A DNA stretch of 64,000 bases from Vitrella brassicaformis (lineage: Eukaryota > Sar > Vitrellaceae): assembly GCA_001179505.1 (NCBI GenBank), contig CDMY01000310.1, positions 40,108 through 104,107 of the forward strand. Reading direction: 5' to 3'. Both the position numbers and the translations under genes were made by a program. Position 1 is the stretch's first letter; the number at the start of each line of letters is the position of its first letter. Below, piece by piece: positions 22,063 to 33,900 of the stretch. The notes beneath the pieces were generated by a model. The model ran no database searches. It saw nothing but the letters and a program-made list of their open reading frames with translations, and was not told where the DNA came from.

Positions 22063-22420
22063 TGTATCTTGACCCCCTGACGGGTCTGCCCCGTGTGCTG
22101 TTGCATGCCGATCTAGTCAAAGATGCAACGGTGGGCTGTGTGGACGACCTGGTGCTGAGTGGTGGCGGTGGGGGTGAGGAGGGCCGAGCGCAGGGTTTCA
22201 AGAGTGAGAGTGGGTCCACATGGCTGGTGCCTTTCATCCTCAAGAAAGCCAAAGGGAAGCAGGTGCTTGTTCAGCAGGTAAGTAAGCCAGGCAGACTTAC
22301 ACGTGTGCCACCTACATAATTAATTTGTTGTTGAATTTTGTGTCCCCTTGTGTGGTGTTTGTCTGTCAGCTCTTGTCGCGTCCCTTTGGCGCGTCTACCT
22401 TACATTTGTCATCGCTGTGA
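22063..22420 (+). pseudogene. 5'-truncated copy of the orphan gene at 30315-30953
   Basis: Two exons survive: from about 22063 (VYLDPLTGLPRVLLHADLV) to 22277, and 22370-22420 (LLSRPFGASTLHLSSL, then stop). They are nearly identical to the last parts of the minus-strand gene at 30315-30953. Similarity starts abruptly at the codons for FVD; the first ~85 residues of the parent are absent. A replacement upstream exon cannot be excluded. Confidence 0.65.
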
Positions 22421-22685
22421 CGGTCTCTTGCCAGTCAATAGTCAGTCGTGTCTGCAATGTCGATGTCTGTGTCGGCCTGGCTTGCACTAGTCGATCTGGT
22501 CTGTCAGTCAGGTCAAGAAGGCAGTCAGTCCGTCCGTCAGGGCTGAGGCTGGCCTTGTGCAAAGGCAACAGGCGGTGGTGCCATCGGTGCCAGTGGCCAA
22601 CTGCACACACACACACACACACACGTATTCAGGTGTGGGTGTGATGTCATTTTGTCTGTCTTACTATTGCTGCTGCATCACTTGT

Positions 22686-23480
22686 GGCTGCTGCATGAAC
22701 TGAGGTGCCTGGTGCAATGGCATAGACCACATTCATTCATGTGTGTGTTTTCGGTTGCTTTGTGGCTTCCGCTCACTCACCATGAGCGGTGCATTCGGTG
22801 CATTGTTGTTGAAGACTGGCGGTGATGCCATCAGTGTCTGCGGCAACTGCTGCTGCTGCATCGACTGTCGCCAATTCGCCAACACGCTGAGCGACAGAAA
22901 GATATACACGAGACAAGAGTCAGGGATTTCATTGGCTGGCTGGCTCATTTACTTGTTGATGTGCGTCTTGTCTGCGTCGGAATTCGGTCTCTGACTCAGA
23001 GCTGACTGCACCAATTGCACCTGCACAACACACACACACGCACACACATCCGTGCAGTGCACCACTCTCTCCGCTCTCTGTGTATGTTATGTGTGTGTCT
23101 CATTTCTATGCCAGTCGTGACGGAGTCATTGTGTTGCCGTTGTTGTTGTGCGAAGGGTCATTGGAGAGCAGCAATGAGGCAATCTGGCCGAGTGCATCGA
23201 CTGACTCAGTGTTGAGACCGGATAAAAGCGTGCCTAGCTCGCTCAAAGCTCGCGACTCCAGAACAACCCGGCAGTTGCGTGTCGTCGTTTGATGGTGCGT
23301 GAAAGACATGGGACTTGGCCGTCAGGCCGCTTAGGACATTTCGTGAAACCGCTCTCTCTCTCAGAACAACCCGACAAGCCTTCAGATCCGTACACACACG
23401 CATCAGGTCATCCTGCTGATTTGAGCGGGGAGTGGCGTCGTGCTGCTGATGGGTGGCTTGTGTGAATTGTGGAAGAAGAC
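22686..23480 (-). pseudogene. Broken copy of the Q/N-rich secreted protein gene
   Basis: Degraded inverted copy of the gene at 28943-30033. The signal-peptide exon and the next exon are missing. The exon starting at 23480 (LLPQFTQATHQQHDATPRS) carries an extra stretch of roughly 150 bp (about 23230-23400) that shifts the frame into a stop. The Q-rich end exons persist (NWRQSMQQQQLPQ near 22865; the tail VMQQQ near 22690). Stop and intron borders match the parent. Confidence 0.7.
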
Positions 23481-23500
23481 CTGCACACACACCGATGGAT

Positions 23501-23964
23501 GGATGGATAGATGTGTGTCAGACTCTCTGTCTGGCTGGCTGTCTGTCTGTTTCTCTTTGCCGCCGTCTTTGCCCTGTGGCGTGTTCGCTTGCTCTTTGCC
23601 CTCTCGCGATGTGGTGTGACAACTCGAGTGACTCGCTACGCCGTTCTCTCGGCCGAATGCGTCACACGGCCGCATCGCCTCACCTCGTAGGGTTCAGGGT
23701 ATCAAACCCTGCACCCACAAACCCTGTCTGTGACCGAGGAGCCATGGCACCCACAAACTCTGCCGCTGCTGGTGGTGCTAGCTCGTTGACCTCTCTCTGA
23801 TCTGTCCATCTGAGCATCGAACGAGGTGAGCAGCACACAGATCTGTGAGCAGAAATGCTCGATGGACATAATCCTCTGTCTGTCGGCTCTGTCGCTCTGT
23901 GCAGCCTCTCGTCGAGCGCCTCACTCATCTGACCGTCTTGGCCCATCCATCTCAGGGCTGAGAG
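23501..23964. other. Spacer upstream of the serine protease gene
   Basis: No supported gene. A frame starting near 23862 would give a hydrophobic leader (MDIILCLSALSLCAAS), but its only donor (24022) meets the protease frame out of phase, so I did not join it. Confidence 0.4.
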
Positions 23965-25320
23965 ATGATTCAGGCGTGGACGACGTCTTGCCTCTCGAGG
24001 AATGGTGGGGGGGATCAGCGAAGTGAGTTGATGAATCTGTGTGACGTCTTCCAGTCCGACGAGGACCATTACGGCAAGGGGCTGATGCTGAAGACCAACA
24101 CTGACGAGCTCTATGTGATCACCGCCGCACACGTCGCCGTTGGCGCGACGAAGGTGAAGACCGACATCGGCAACAAAGAGCAGGAAATGGCCGTCAAGAT
24201 GGCGTGGATGCACGAGGGCTACCTCGCTGATGGACACCCAGATCTCGCCCTACTAAGGATTGAGCACAACGACATCGTCCGCGCCGCACTCCGCGCCAAG
24301 CCACTTATTGCAGCCGACAATGTCAACCTCCGGCACGAGCTGTGTTCTGTCGACAAACAGCGGTTCTTCAAGGGCGAGATCACGGAGATCCGTTCAGAGG
24401 CGCCATCGTGTGTGGCTACCGCGGCGGCAGCGGGTTCTACGGCTGGCGCAGTGGGCCCTACGGCTGGGGCACCGACTGCCGGGTCGGACCCCAGACGCAT
24501 GTTGTGGCTGCTGCTCTCGGGCATCACGTCAATGCCAGGCGACTCGGGAAGCCCTATGGTGACTGCCGACGGATATCTCGGTGGTGTCGTCCACGGCGTG
24601 TCCCCACAGACATCCAAGAGCAAACGGCACATGAGCAGCACCACCAACTCTGTCACTGTCCGAGCTCACCACCCCCTCCTCTACATCGCTCCCCTCGATT
24701 CTCTCCGTTCGCCCAGCGAAAGTTTCGTCGCAGTCCCTCGTAAGGAGGACAACAAGCATCTCTACGAGGCCCTGGAGCTGCTCGAGCTGATGCCGCCCAC
24801 CTTCTCCATCAAGAAGAATCCGATGATGACCATTGCCGGCTACAAAACAAGCTACGTCACGCCGGCGGAGTCGCAGCTCCAGGAGGGGGATGAGGCCGAT
24901 GAACCTTGGATGAAGGCTCTCAACCGACTTGAGATCCGCCTCAGCAAGCAGATCAGCCGCGTGAGCGAGCAGATCAACAGCATGAGAGGGTATGAGAAGG
25001 GCGAGATGGCCACAGAAGCGAGCTTCAAGAGCCTGCGAGAGCACCTCATGCAGCACTTCGACATCGCCGAGGCGGACATTGACTCGATGACGGTCACGGA
25101 TCTCTTCATGAAGCTCTTCAATGAGCTCGAGAAGGACCCCTTTCCCGAGGTGCGCACACAGTCAACACACATGTGCGCCCACCCGACACCGAGCCGCGAC
25201 GCTTTCTGAGTGTTGTGATGTGTTGTGCTGTGTCTTGTCTGTGTGTAGTGGGTGATGCTACAGTTGCAGTTCTCGAAAGCTGCTCATGTGCCCCCACCGA
25301 AGCTGCGGCACGGCGGCTGA
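23965..25320 (+). CDS. S1-family (trypsin-fold) serine protease with C-terminal helical region
   Basis: Predicted serine endopeptidase. Exons 23965-25149 and 25249-25320 join in frame to 418 residues. The catalytic triad is visible: His in VITAAHVAV, Asp in HPDLALLRI, Ser in SMPGDSGSP. The spacing fits a chymotrypsin fold with a short N-terminus and no clear pro-peptide or signal peptide. An Ala/Gly-rich loop lies between Asp and Ser. From about residue 290 a separate, mostly helical tail follows (RLEIRLSKQISRVSEQIN), perhaps a coiled coil. The start is uncertain: ATG 23965 is the longest option and ATG 24031 is also possible; an upstream exon with a signal peptide may exist. It may be intracellular or HtrA-like in role, but no PDZ domain is seen. 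Confidence 0.75.
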
Positions 25321-26740
25321 TTGAGTGAGGTCGCTGGTTTAGCACGTCTTTGGCTGCATCAGAGGGTCGCTGTTGGCAGCCACTGGAGCATCAGACACGT
25401 TTCAGACCTATCAGCTAGAAGCGCCACTGCGTTTGCGTTGTCCTTCACTTGTCGACTGATGGCTTGATGGTGAAGCCTGAATGGTCTCTGGCATTTCGTA
25501 TCTATCGCATGTCGAAATACACGCACCCCACCGAGCATGTCAGTAAGGAGGCTGCTGGTGTGCTGTGTCTGGCTGATCCGAGAGGTGCAAGATCTGCAGC
25601 TTGACCTTTCAGCACACACACGTCTGTCGCCCACACACGAGGGTCCATCACTCCGCTCACTTGCAGTAAGCAGTCAGCCGGGCCGCGAGGGTGGATGTGC
25701 AGACAAACAGATAGACTCGGGCCTCATCCATCAGATACAACGCAGACACCATACATGCATCCCGGCCACGTTTGGTTCGGTTGTGTGACAAAGCCAAGGA
25801 CAAGACGCGTGCCAAGCCCTTCGTGGGGTGTGCACGGATCTCATCCTCGACCATGCCATGCAAACCAACCGAACGGCGACACATCCATCCATGCACATCG
25901 AACGAACCATCCGGATCTCTCTTAGTGTCCATGTCTGTCTGTCTGAATGTAGGTCTGTCGGTCGGTCGGTCGGTCGGTCCGTGTTGATGCCTCTCTGACA
26001 GGTAAGTGAGACAATACTTGCGATGTGTGAATCGCCTCGTTCGTCTCGTGCCGCGGCAGTGAGGCGGAAACACACACCGACCGACAGACAAGACGCTCTC
26101 CCCTCTCTGTTCGCTGGTAGGGACTGCACAGAGAAATGAAAAACACAGCTGCTGCTCATCCCGTTGCACCCTACCCCTCCTCTCGCTTGTGGGAAAAACG
26201 TGTTGCTTCCATCCATCCATCTCGCTCTCTACAAGTGCGTGCGTGTGCGTGCCGCCGACCCGCCAAAAGGAACATATCGACATCTGTCCTGCCTGCCTTC
26301 CCCGCGAGTCACGTCAACACTACTGACACGACTGGCTACATTCGTCTGGCTCTCCATGCACACATGCGTGCTAACGTGCCGCCGTCATTGCCCACATCAA
26401 AGCTCACCCGTCGATCAATCATCGGTAGTGATGTAAAACGCTCACCACCAAGTGAGTACGAAAGACTTCATTCGGAATGAATGGAATAGACAGAAGAAGC
26501 CGAGAAAGCCACCCCCAACCCCACTCCACCCCTCCCCACATGCAAGAATGCATACATGGGCCCCTCCCTCCCCCTATGCCAATTAGTAGCTAGTGGTGGT
26601 GACTGAGTGATAAAATCGTGGATGCTCTCTCCCACGTGCTGTGTTGGGTGCGTGTGCGTCGCTCACTCATTCACGAAAACTGCGCCCCCGCCGCTTGAAA
26701 GTGTGTGTACGTGTGAAGGTGTGTGGCCCTGCCAGTGTGT
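25321..26740. other. Long intergenic region without a recognised gene
   Basis: About 1.4 kb between the protease (+) and THI4 (-) 3' ends. It holds a GGTC tetranucleotide array near 25955-25980 and other short repeats. Open frames overlap on both strands and none has a motif. I see no RNA gene. Confidence 0.5.
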
Positions 26741-28381
<1,641 letters not shown>

Positions 28382-28942
28382 GATCGTGTCGTCGCTGGCA
28401 GAACAGAGGGGTGGTGGTCTTGGGTTGGGTTGGTCTGCGTGGGCGAGGCAACAAGCTCCCTTGCTTGCGTTACCAAGCTAGAGGTTCGAACGGTGTAGAT
28501 CTCAGCCGGCGCAGCTCCTGTGAGCACACCAGCACCCGCGCTTGTGCCGAAAAGCCAAAGATTCTCGAAGGTGGTTTTGTGGTAGTCGCGGTTAAGCTCG
28601 CGGATACCCTGATCGCTCAAACCCGGCACAATTCCTCTCTACGCTGACTGTGCGTGTTATCTGGTGCCAGGCATGCCTTTTCGGCGATTCCATTGCAAGC
28701 AGTCGAGGCGATTCATCATTCATACGGGTTGGGAAGGATTAGGAAGGATGGGAAGGATGTCCATCCACTTCAGGCAATGCACCCCTTTTTCGTGATTCAT
28801 CACTCGCTCATATACTGTACTACATATGATTGTCCGCCCGTACATATACATACGTGTATATGTCCACACACACACACAGAGAGAGATACAAGGACAGGAA
28901 GCTGTGCTGTGCGTGTGACTCCTCTCTCTCTGACGCGCAAAG
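28382..28942. promoter_or_regulatory. Divergent spacer, THI4 / Q/N-rich secreted protein
   Basis: 561 bp between two outward-facing start codons. THI4 genes are often thiamine-regulated, but I could not identify a TPP riboswitch core in this spacer or in the first THI4 intron by eye. Confidence 0.45.
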
Positions 28943-30033
28943 ATGGTGGCGATTCTCGTGGCTGTCTTGCTGTTGCTTGCACCAGCGAGCGGTGCCGAGA
29001 TGAGGCTGCCGCGCAAGTCACGATTTGTTCAGCATGGCGCTGGTGGCGGCATGGGCACTGCGGTGAGCTCGAGTGACTCAGAGTCGCTGAAAGCCATGAT
29101 GGACGACTCTTTAAAGCCATGTGAGCAACCAGACAGACAGACAGACAGACAGAGGCAGAACGATCACTGTCTCTCTTTGCATGTGCGTGTGTTGCAGTGA
29201 AGAGCGAGATTCGCAAGATAGAGAGCGCACTGAACATCAACGACGCAGGCACACAGTCAAGTCAGTGTCTCCCACGGAGAGAGAGAGACAGACAGCCAGA
29301 CAGACAGAGACACACATCCATCCATCCATCCATCCATGTGTGTGTGTGTGTGTGTGCAGGTCTTTTTCCACGATTCACGCAAGCCACCCATCAGCAGCAC
29401 GACGCCACCACTCCCCCCTCACATCAGCAGGATGACCTGATGCGTGCCTTCAACGCCCTCGGTCTCAACACCGAGGCAGCTGACGCACTTGGCCAGATTG
29501 CGTCATTGCTGTTCGCCAATGACCCTTCGCACAACAACGACGGCAACACAATGACTCCGTCACGACTGGCATAGAAATGAGACACACACATAACATACAC
29601 AGAGAGCGGAGAGAGTGGTGCACTGCACGCGATGTGTGTGCGTGTGTGTGTGTTGTGCAGGTGCAATTGGTGCAGTCAGCTCTGAGTCAGAGACCGAATT
29701 CCGACGCAGACAAGACGCACATCAACAAGTAAATGAGGCAGTCAGCAGCAGGCCAGCCAATCAAATCCCTGACTCTTGTCTCGTGTATATCTTTCTGTCG
29801 CTCAGCGTGTTGGCGAATTGGCGACAGTCGATGCAGCAGCAGCAGTTGCCGCAGACACAGCAGTTGATGGCATCACCGCCAGTCTTCAACAACAATGCAC
29901 CGAATGCACCGTTCATGGTGAGTGAGGGAAAGCCACAAAGCAAACGACAAAACACACACATGAATGGAATGTGGTCTATGCACACCAGGCACCTCAGTTC
30001 ATGCAGCAGCCACAGGTGATGCAGCAGCAATAG
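28943..30033 (+). CDS. Small secreted protein with Gln/Asn-rich C-terminus
   Basis: Family not recognised. Exons 28943-29120, 29198-29260 and 29360-29574 join in frame to 151 residues ending at a TAG. There is a clear signal peptide (MVAILVAVLLLLAPASGA), then a short helix (SEIRKIESALNI) and a helical ALGQIASLLFAND segment. Three further exon-like stretches in one consistent frame follow (29661-29728, 29806-29917, 29989-30033), coding VQLVQSALSQRPNSDADK, NWRQSMQQQQLPQTQQLM, FMQQPQVMQQQ and stop. They lack their own ATG, so an alternative splice near 29565 probably joins them; the exact border is unclear. Both the early TAG and the downstream exons are kept in the copy at 22686-23480. It overlaps no other gene and converges on the orphan gene. 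Confidence 0.6.
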
Positions 30034-30720
30034 TAAGACACACAAAATGACAACACACCCACACCTGAATACGTGTGTGTCTGTGTGCAGTTGGCCACCG
30101 ATGGCACCGATGCCATCTTGGCCAGTCGTCGCATTTGCACAAGGCCAGCCTCAGCCCTGACGGACTGATGACCGACACCGTACAGTGTGTCTAACTCTGC
30201 TTGCATGCGGTGAGGTGACCCTCGAGACCAGACGAGATCGATCAGTGCAAGCCAGGCCGACACAGACATCGACATGCATATACGACTGAGTATTGACTGA
30301 CAAGAGACCATCGATCACAGCGATGACAAATGTAAGGTAGACGCGCCAAAGGGACGTGACAAGAGCTGACAGACCAACACCACACACACAATTAAGGGAT
30401 CGAGGGACACAAACAAAAGAAAGTCAAGAACAAATTAGGTAGGACGCACACGCGTAAGTCTGCCTAGCTTACTTACTTGCTGAACAAGCACCTGCTTCCC
30501 ATTGCCTTTTTTGAGGATGAAAGGCACCAGCCATGTGCACCCACTCTCACTCTTGAAACCCTGCGCTCGGCCCTCCTCACCCCCACCGCCACCACTCAGC
30601 ACCAGGTCGTCCACACAGCCCACCGTTGCATCTTTGACCAGATCGGCATGCAACAGCACACGGAGCAGACCCGTCAGCGGGTCAAGATACACCCTGTCGA
30701 CAAACTGGACGCTGTCCACG
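29310..30720. repeat. Inverted duplication B, parent copy
   Basis: Parent of the inverted copy at 22050-23500. It spans the last exons of the Q/N-rich gene and most of the orphan gene. Its left limit lies in a CCAT microsatellite (about 29318-29338), the same repeat that limits the other copy. Confidence 0.85.
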
Positions 30721-30953
30721 GCAGCCCGCTCAATCGCCGACATGGACATTGAGTGCTTGGTGACATCCTCTCCTCCCCGCCGCTGAAGGTGCAGCCAGGC
30801 CGTCATTCTCTCACGCGCGTCGGGGCCCCAGAAGAGGGCCACACACGGCCGCGCATCTGGAGGCAGGGGAGATTTGGGCGGCAAGATGAAGGTGGAGTAC
30901 CTGACCGACACGCAGTATGCCCCATGCAACGAATGCCTCTCACGCTCACCCAT
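30315..30953 (-). CDS. Orphan protein, parent of the truncated copy at 22063
   Basis: Unrecognised. Exons 30953-30477 and 30365-30315 join in frame to 175 residues. The C-terminal ~90 residues are almost identical to the copy at 22063-22420: VYLDPLTGLLRVLLHADLV, a CVDDLVLSGGGGGEEGR loop, WLVPFILKKGNGKQVLVQQ and LLSRPFGASTLHLSSL. The N-terminal part (ILPPKSPLPPDARP..) is weakly supported and the start could lie further in. It begins only 28 bp after the stop of the MYND gene on the same strand, so it might be an extra or alternative 3' part of that transcription unit; no in-phase junction was found to prove it. Confidence 0.55.
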
Positions 30954-30981
30954 CTATCTCGCCTTAACTAACATTCCTTCC

Positions 30982-33900
30982 TTACGCATGGTGCTTGGCT
31001 GGGGCAGCAAGGGTCACACTCTTCTCCTCTGCTCCCTGCTGGCTGCTGCCATTGCCTTTGTCTCCATTATCCTCGATCGCCCTTAACACCGGCTGCTGCT
31101 GCCGATCCATGACGGCCTTCCGCAACGACGACCAATAGTGCGTGGCCGTCAGGTGCAGACACACACGGTGAGCCGACGAGAGGGACTCCGAAGCTAACAG
31201 GTCATACAGAGCACCGCGGATGAGCTTGCGCAGCGGGTGCAGCCTGACCGAGAGCCGCAGGAAGAGACGGAGGAGGGTCAGGGAGGGCGCCATGACGGTC
31301 GATGTTGGGGCGGGGAGAAGGGATGACGGGGGCAGGGAGGGGCTGCCTGTGGCTAGGAGGGAGGGGGCGAGGGTCAGCATCTGGTGCCGCAGGTCGTCGA
31401 CTGAGTGGCTGTGAAAAGCAACGAAGGCCTCGGTCAGCGGGACGAGGTTCGGGCACTCGAACATATCGTGCTGATGGATGGCACCAACACCAGCACAAAG
31501 AGGACAGATGTGAAGACATCTGCTGCTAGACACAATCGACTGCACCTACCTGTAGTCTGTGTGCCTCTCGGCAGTCGATGCTGCAGTAGCTCACCTGACC
31601 GCACCGCCCGCATGTGAGGGTCGGGTCTTGCTTCCACGGCAAGGTCACAGCTCGGCAATACGGCACATTGGCGCACAGCCTCGACGCAAAAGGAAGAGCC
31701 TGCATGAGCAGCACAACACACTCACTCAATCGAAACATAGCTGAATGGGCGTGATGGTGTCGTGTCTCTCGCTGACTGACCGTCATGTTCCTAAGCCTCA
31801 GACACCTTGGCCCATACCACTCGCCCCCCTGCCTCCCCCGCAGCAGCCCCCTCTTTCTCTCCCTACGGCTCTCGGCAGACACCCCCCCACCATCATCGCC
31901 GCCATGACGACCCACCGGATCCAACAGCCTCTCCACGCCCTCCTCCGTCCCACACCACAGCAGCACCTCCTGCTGTCTCTCAAAGCTTCCACCATCACCA
32001 CACAGTGTCACGCCCATCGACGGCCAGCAGGCCTCTCCGTCTTCCATCACATGAAGGATGGTGTCATAGGGCGATAAATGCAGCTCAGTGAGGGTAGATT
32101 TGGGCCGTGTTGGGTCGGCCTGGATGAGGTGCTCGATGGGGATGTCTGGGTGCGGGGGCTGCGCGTGGGGCGGGGGCGTGATCAGACACGTGTGGTGGGG
32201 CAGCGACCGACGCAGCTCGCTCTCCAGAGAGGGGGGGACGGGCGGGGCGTGACAACTGCAAAGACACACAGACGCACACACACCAAGACAGAAATGCGGC
32301 AAACACCTTTCCACTTTTCTTTAGCTCACCGGAAGTGCGTGTGGTGCAGTGGTTCCGCACTCGGCAGCATACCCAGCAGCACGCCCATCTGCATGGGCGT
32401 CCAGTCGAACCCCTCCTCTCTCACTCCCCCCACCTCCCGATGCACAAGCGCGTCCCACAGCTCCGACTTCGCCGTGTAAGGCGCCCGAGCCATCCCCACC
32501 TCTGCCTCCCCTTTCCCTTTCAACGCCTTTCCTTTCACTCGCGCACCATCTTTGCCTCTCGGCCTGTCCTCTAAGGCCAGCAATGGGGCGGGGGAGGGCC
32601 CCTCGTATCCCAATCGGTTGCAGAATGGCGCCAGCTGTCCTGCCCCCTGGATCGGCATCAAGCGGAGAGAGAGGAAGAGGGAGAGGTCTTGTGAGGGCAG
32701 AGTGTGTGTGTGGGTGAGGGGAGAGACGAGGGGGGCGGGCATCCCATGCTGCACGCGCTTGGCGATCTGGTAGTGCGCTGGGTCGTAGGCCTTTGTTCTT
32801 CTCGTCCTTCGCGTGTCTGTCTCCTGGGGCTGCTCGCCCTGTGTTTCCATCTTGACGAGGGGTAGGGACAGCTCAGTGGACTGCACCTGATGGTGTCTCC
32901 CTCCCCCTCTCACAGAAGGAGAGGGCAGGCCTTCCCTGTCTGTTGCGGGGTCCGTCTCCATCGCCGTGATGAAGAAGGACGGCTGCTCGTCACCTTCCCC
33001 GACTTCACCTCCCTCCACCGTCAGTGGCTCCGATTGCCAACCCGTGCTCATGCTGATGCTGAGATGGCGGGCTCGGTGTGACCGAGTGAGGTCCTCAAAG
33101 GACGGCACCATTGACCTCTTCCGCCCCCTCTCCCCTCGCCCCCTCTTCTGCTGTGGCTGCTGAGTGCCGACTGCAGCAGCCGGGGCGGAATCGTGTCTCA
33201 CGGGCACTCGCCGATGAGAAGCCACCCGCAACACACGGGGTGTCTCCGGCAACTCCAAGGGCAACGGCAACGGCAACGGCAGAGGGAAGGGTGGCGCTTC
33301 CGGCACCCTCGTCGTGCTTTCCGCGGATGCAGGCATAGCACCAGACATGGCCAAGGCCGCCTCCCTCCCTCGGGGAGACACCCACAGACCGTCCGTACTT
33401 CTGTGTGTGGTGGGCATCGTCGATCGAGCGCTGAATGACGGAGGGACGGGGCGGGGGGTGGAGCAGAAGACCTCCTTCAGCGGCAGCAACAAAGCCCTCT
33501 CCCTCTCCTCCGTCCTACCCACATGGGGCGTTGTGGGCTGCGTCGACCTGACGAGCCGGCTTGACCCGTGCGACCTGATCTGCCTTGCCGTCTGCACCTG
33601 CCTGAAGGTCTTGTCCATGTCGGAAAGGTCGCTTGCGAGCAGACACACAGGCTGGGGCTGAATTGTGGGTGGGAGGGCCTTCTGGACGGATGTTTCAGGG
33701 GACAAGGGGAGAGGGAGAGGGAGAGGTTGGGGCTGAGGTTGGGGCTGTGGCTGTGGCTGGGGGGGCAGGGCGGGGAGACATGACGGACACCCAGCCATTG
33801 GGGTCAGACACACCTACACACAGGAGGGAGCCACAGAACGTCATGGGACAGACAATGTCGGCTCGGTCTCTCTCTCTCTCTCTCTTTCACTTACTTTATG

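Larger units (their letters stand above)
22050..23500. repeat. Inverted duplication B, degraded copy
   Basis: Inverted copy of about 29310-30720. It begins at TTTGTCGACAGGGTGTATCT and ends in a GGAT microsatellite near 23495. It contains truncated versions of the orphan gene (plus strand) and the Q/N-rich gene (minus strand). Confidence 0.85.

Noticed and set aside
23862-24054. Signal-peptide exon for the serine protease spliced by a 33-bp intron
   Set aside because: The intron would be too short and the phases do not match.
28382-28942. TPP riboswitch near THI4
   Set aside because: I found no convincing CUGAGA-type core plus partner helices in the spacer or first intron.
30315-31470. Joining the orphan gene to the MYND gene as one transcript
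   Set aside because: No GT-AG pair keeps both frames; the MYND frame ends in a normal stop 28 bp earlier.
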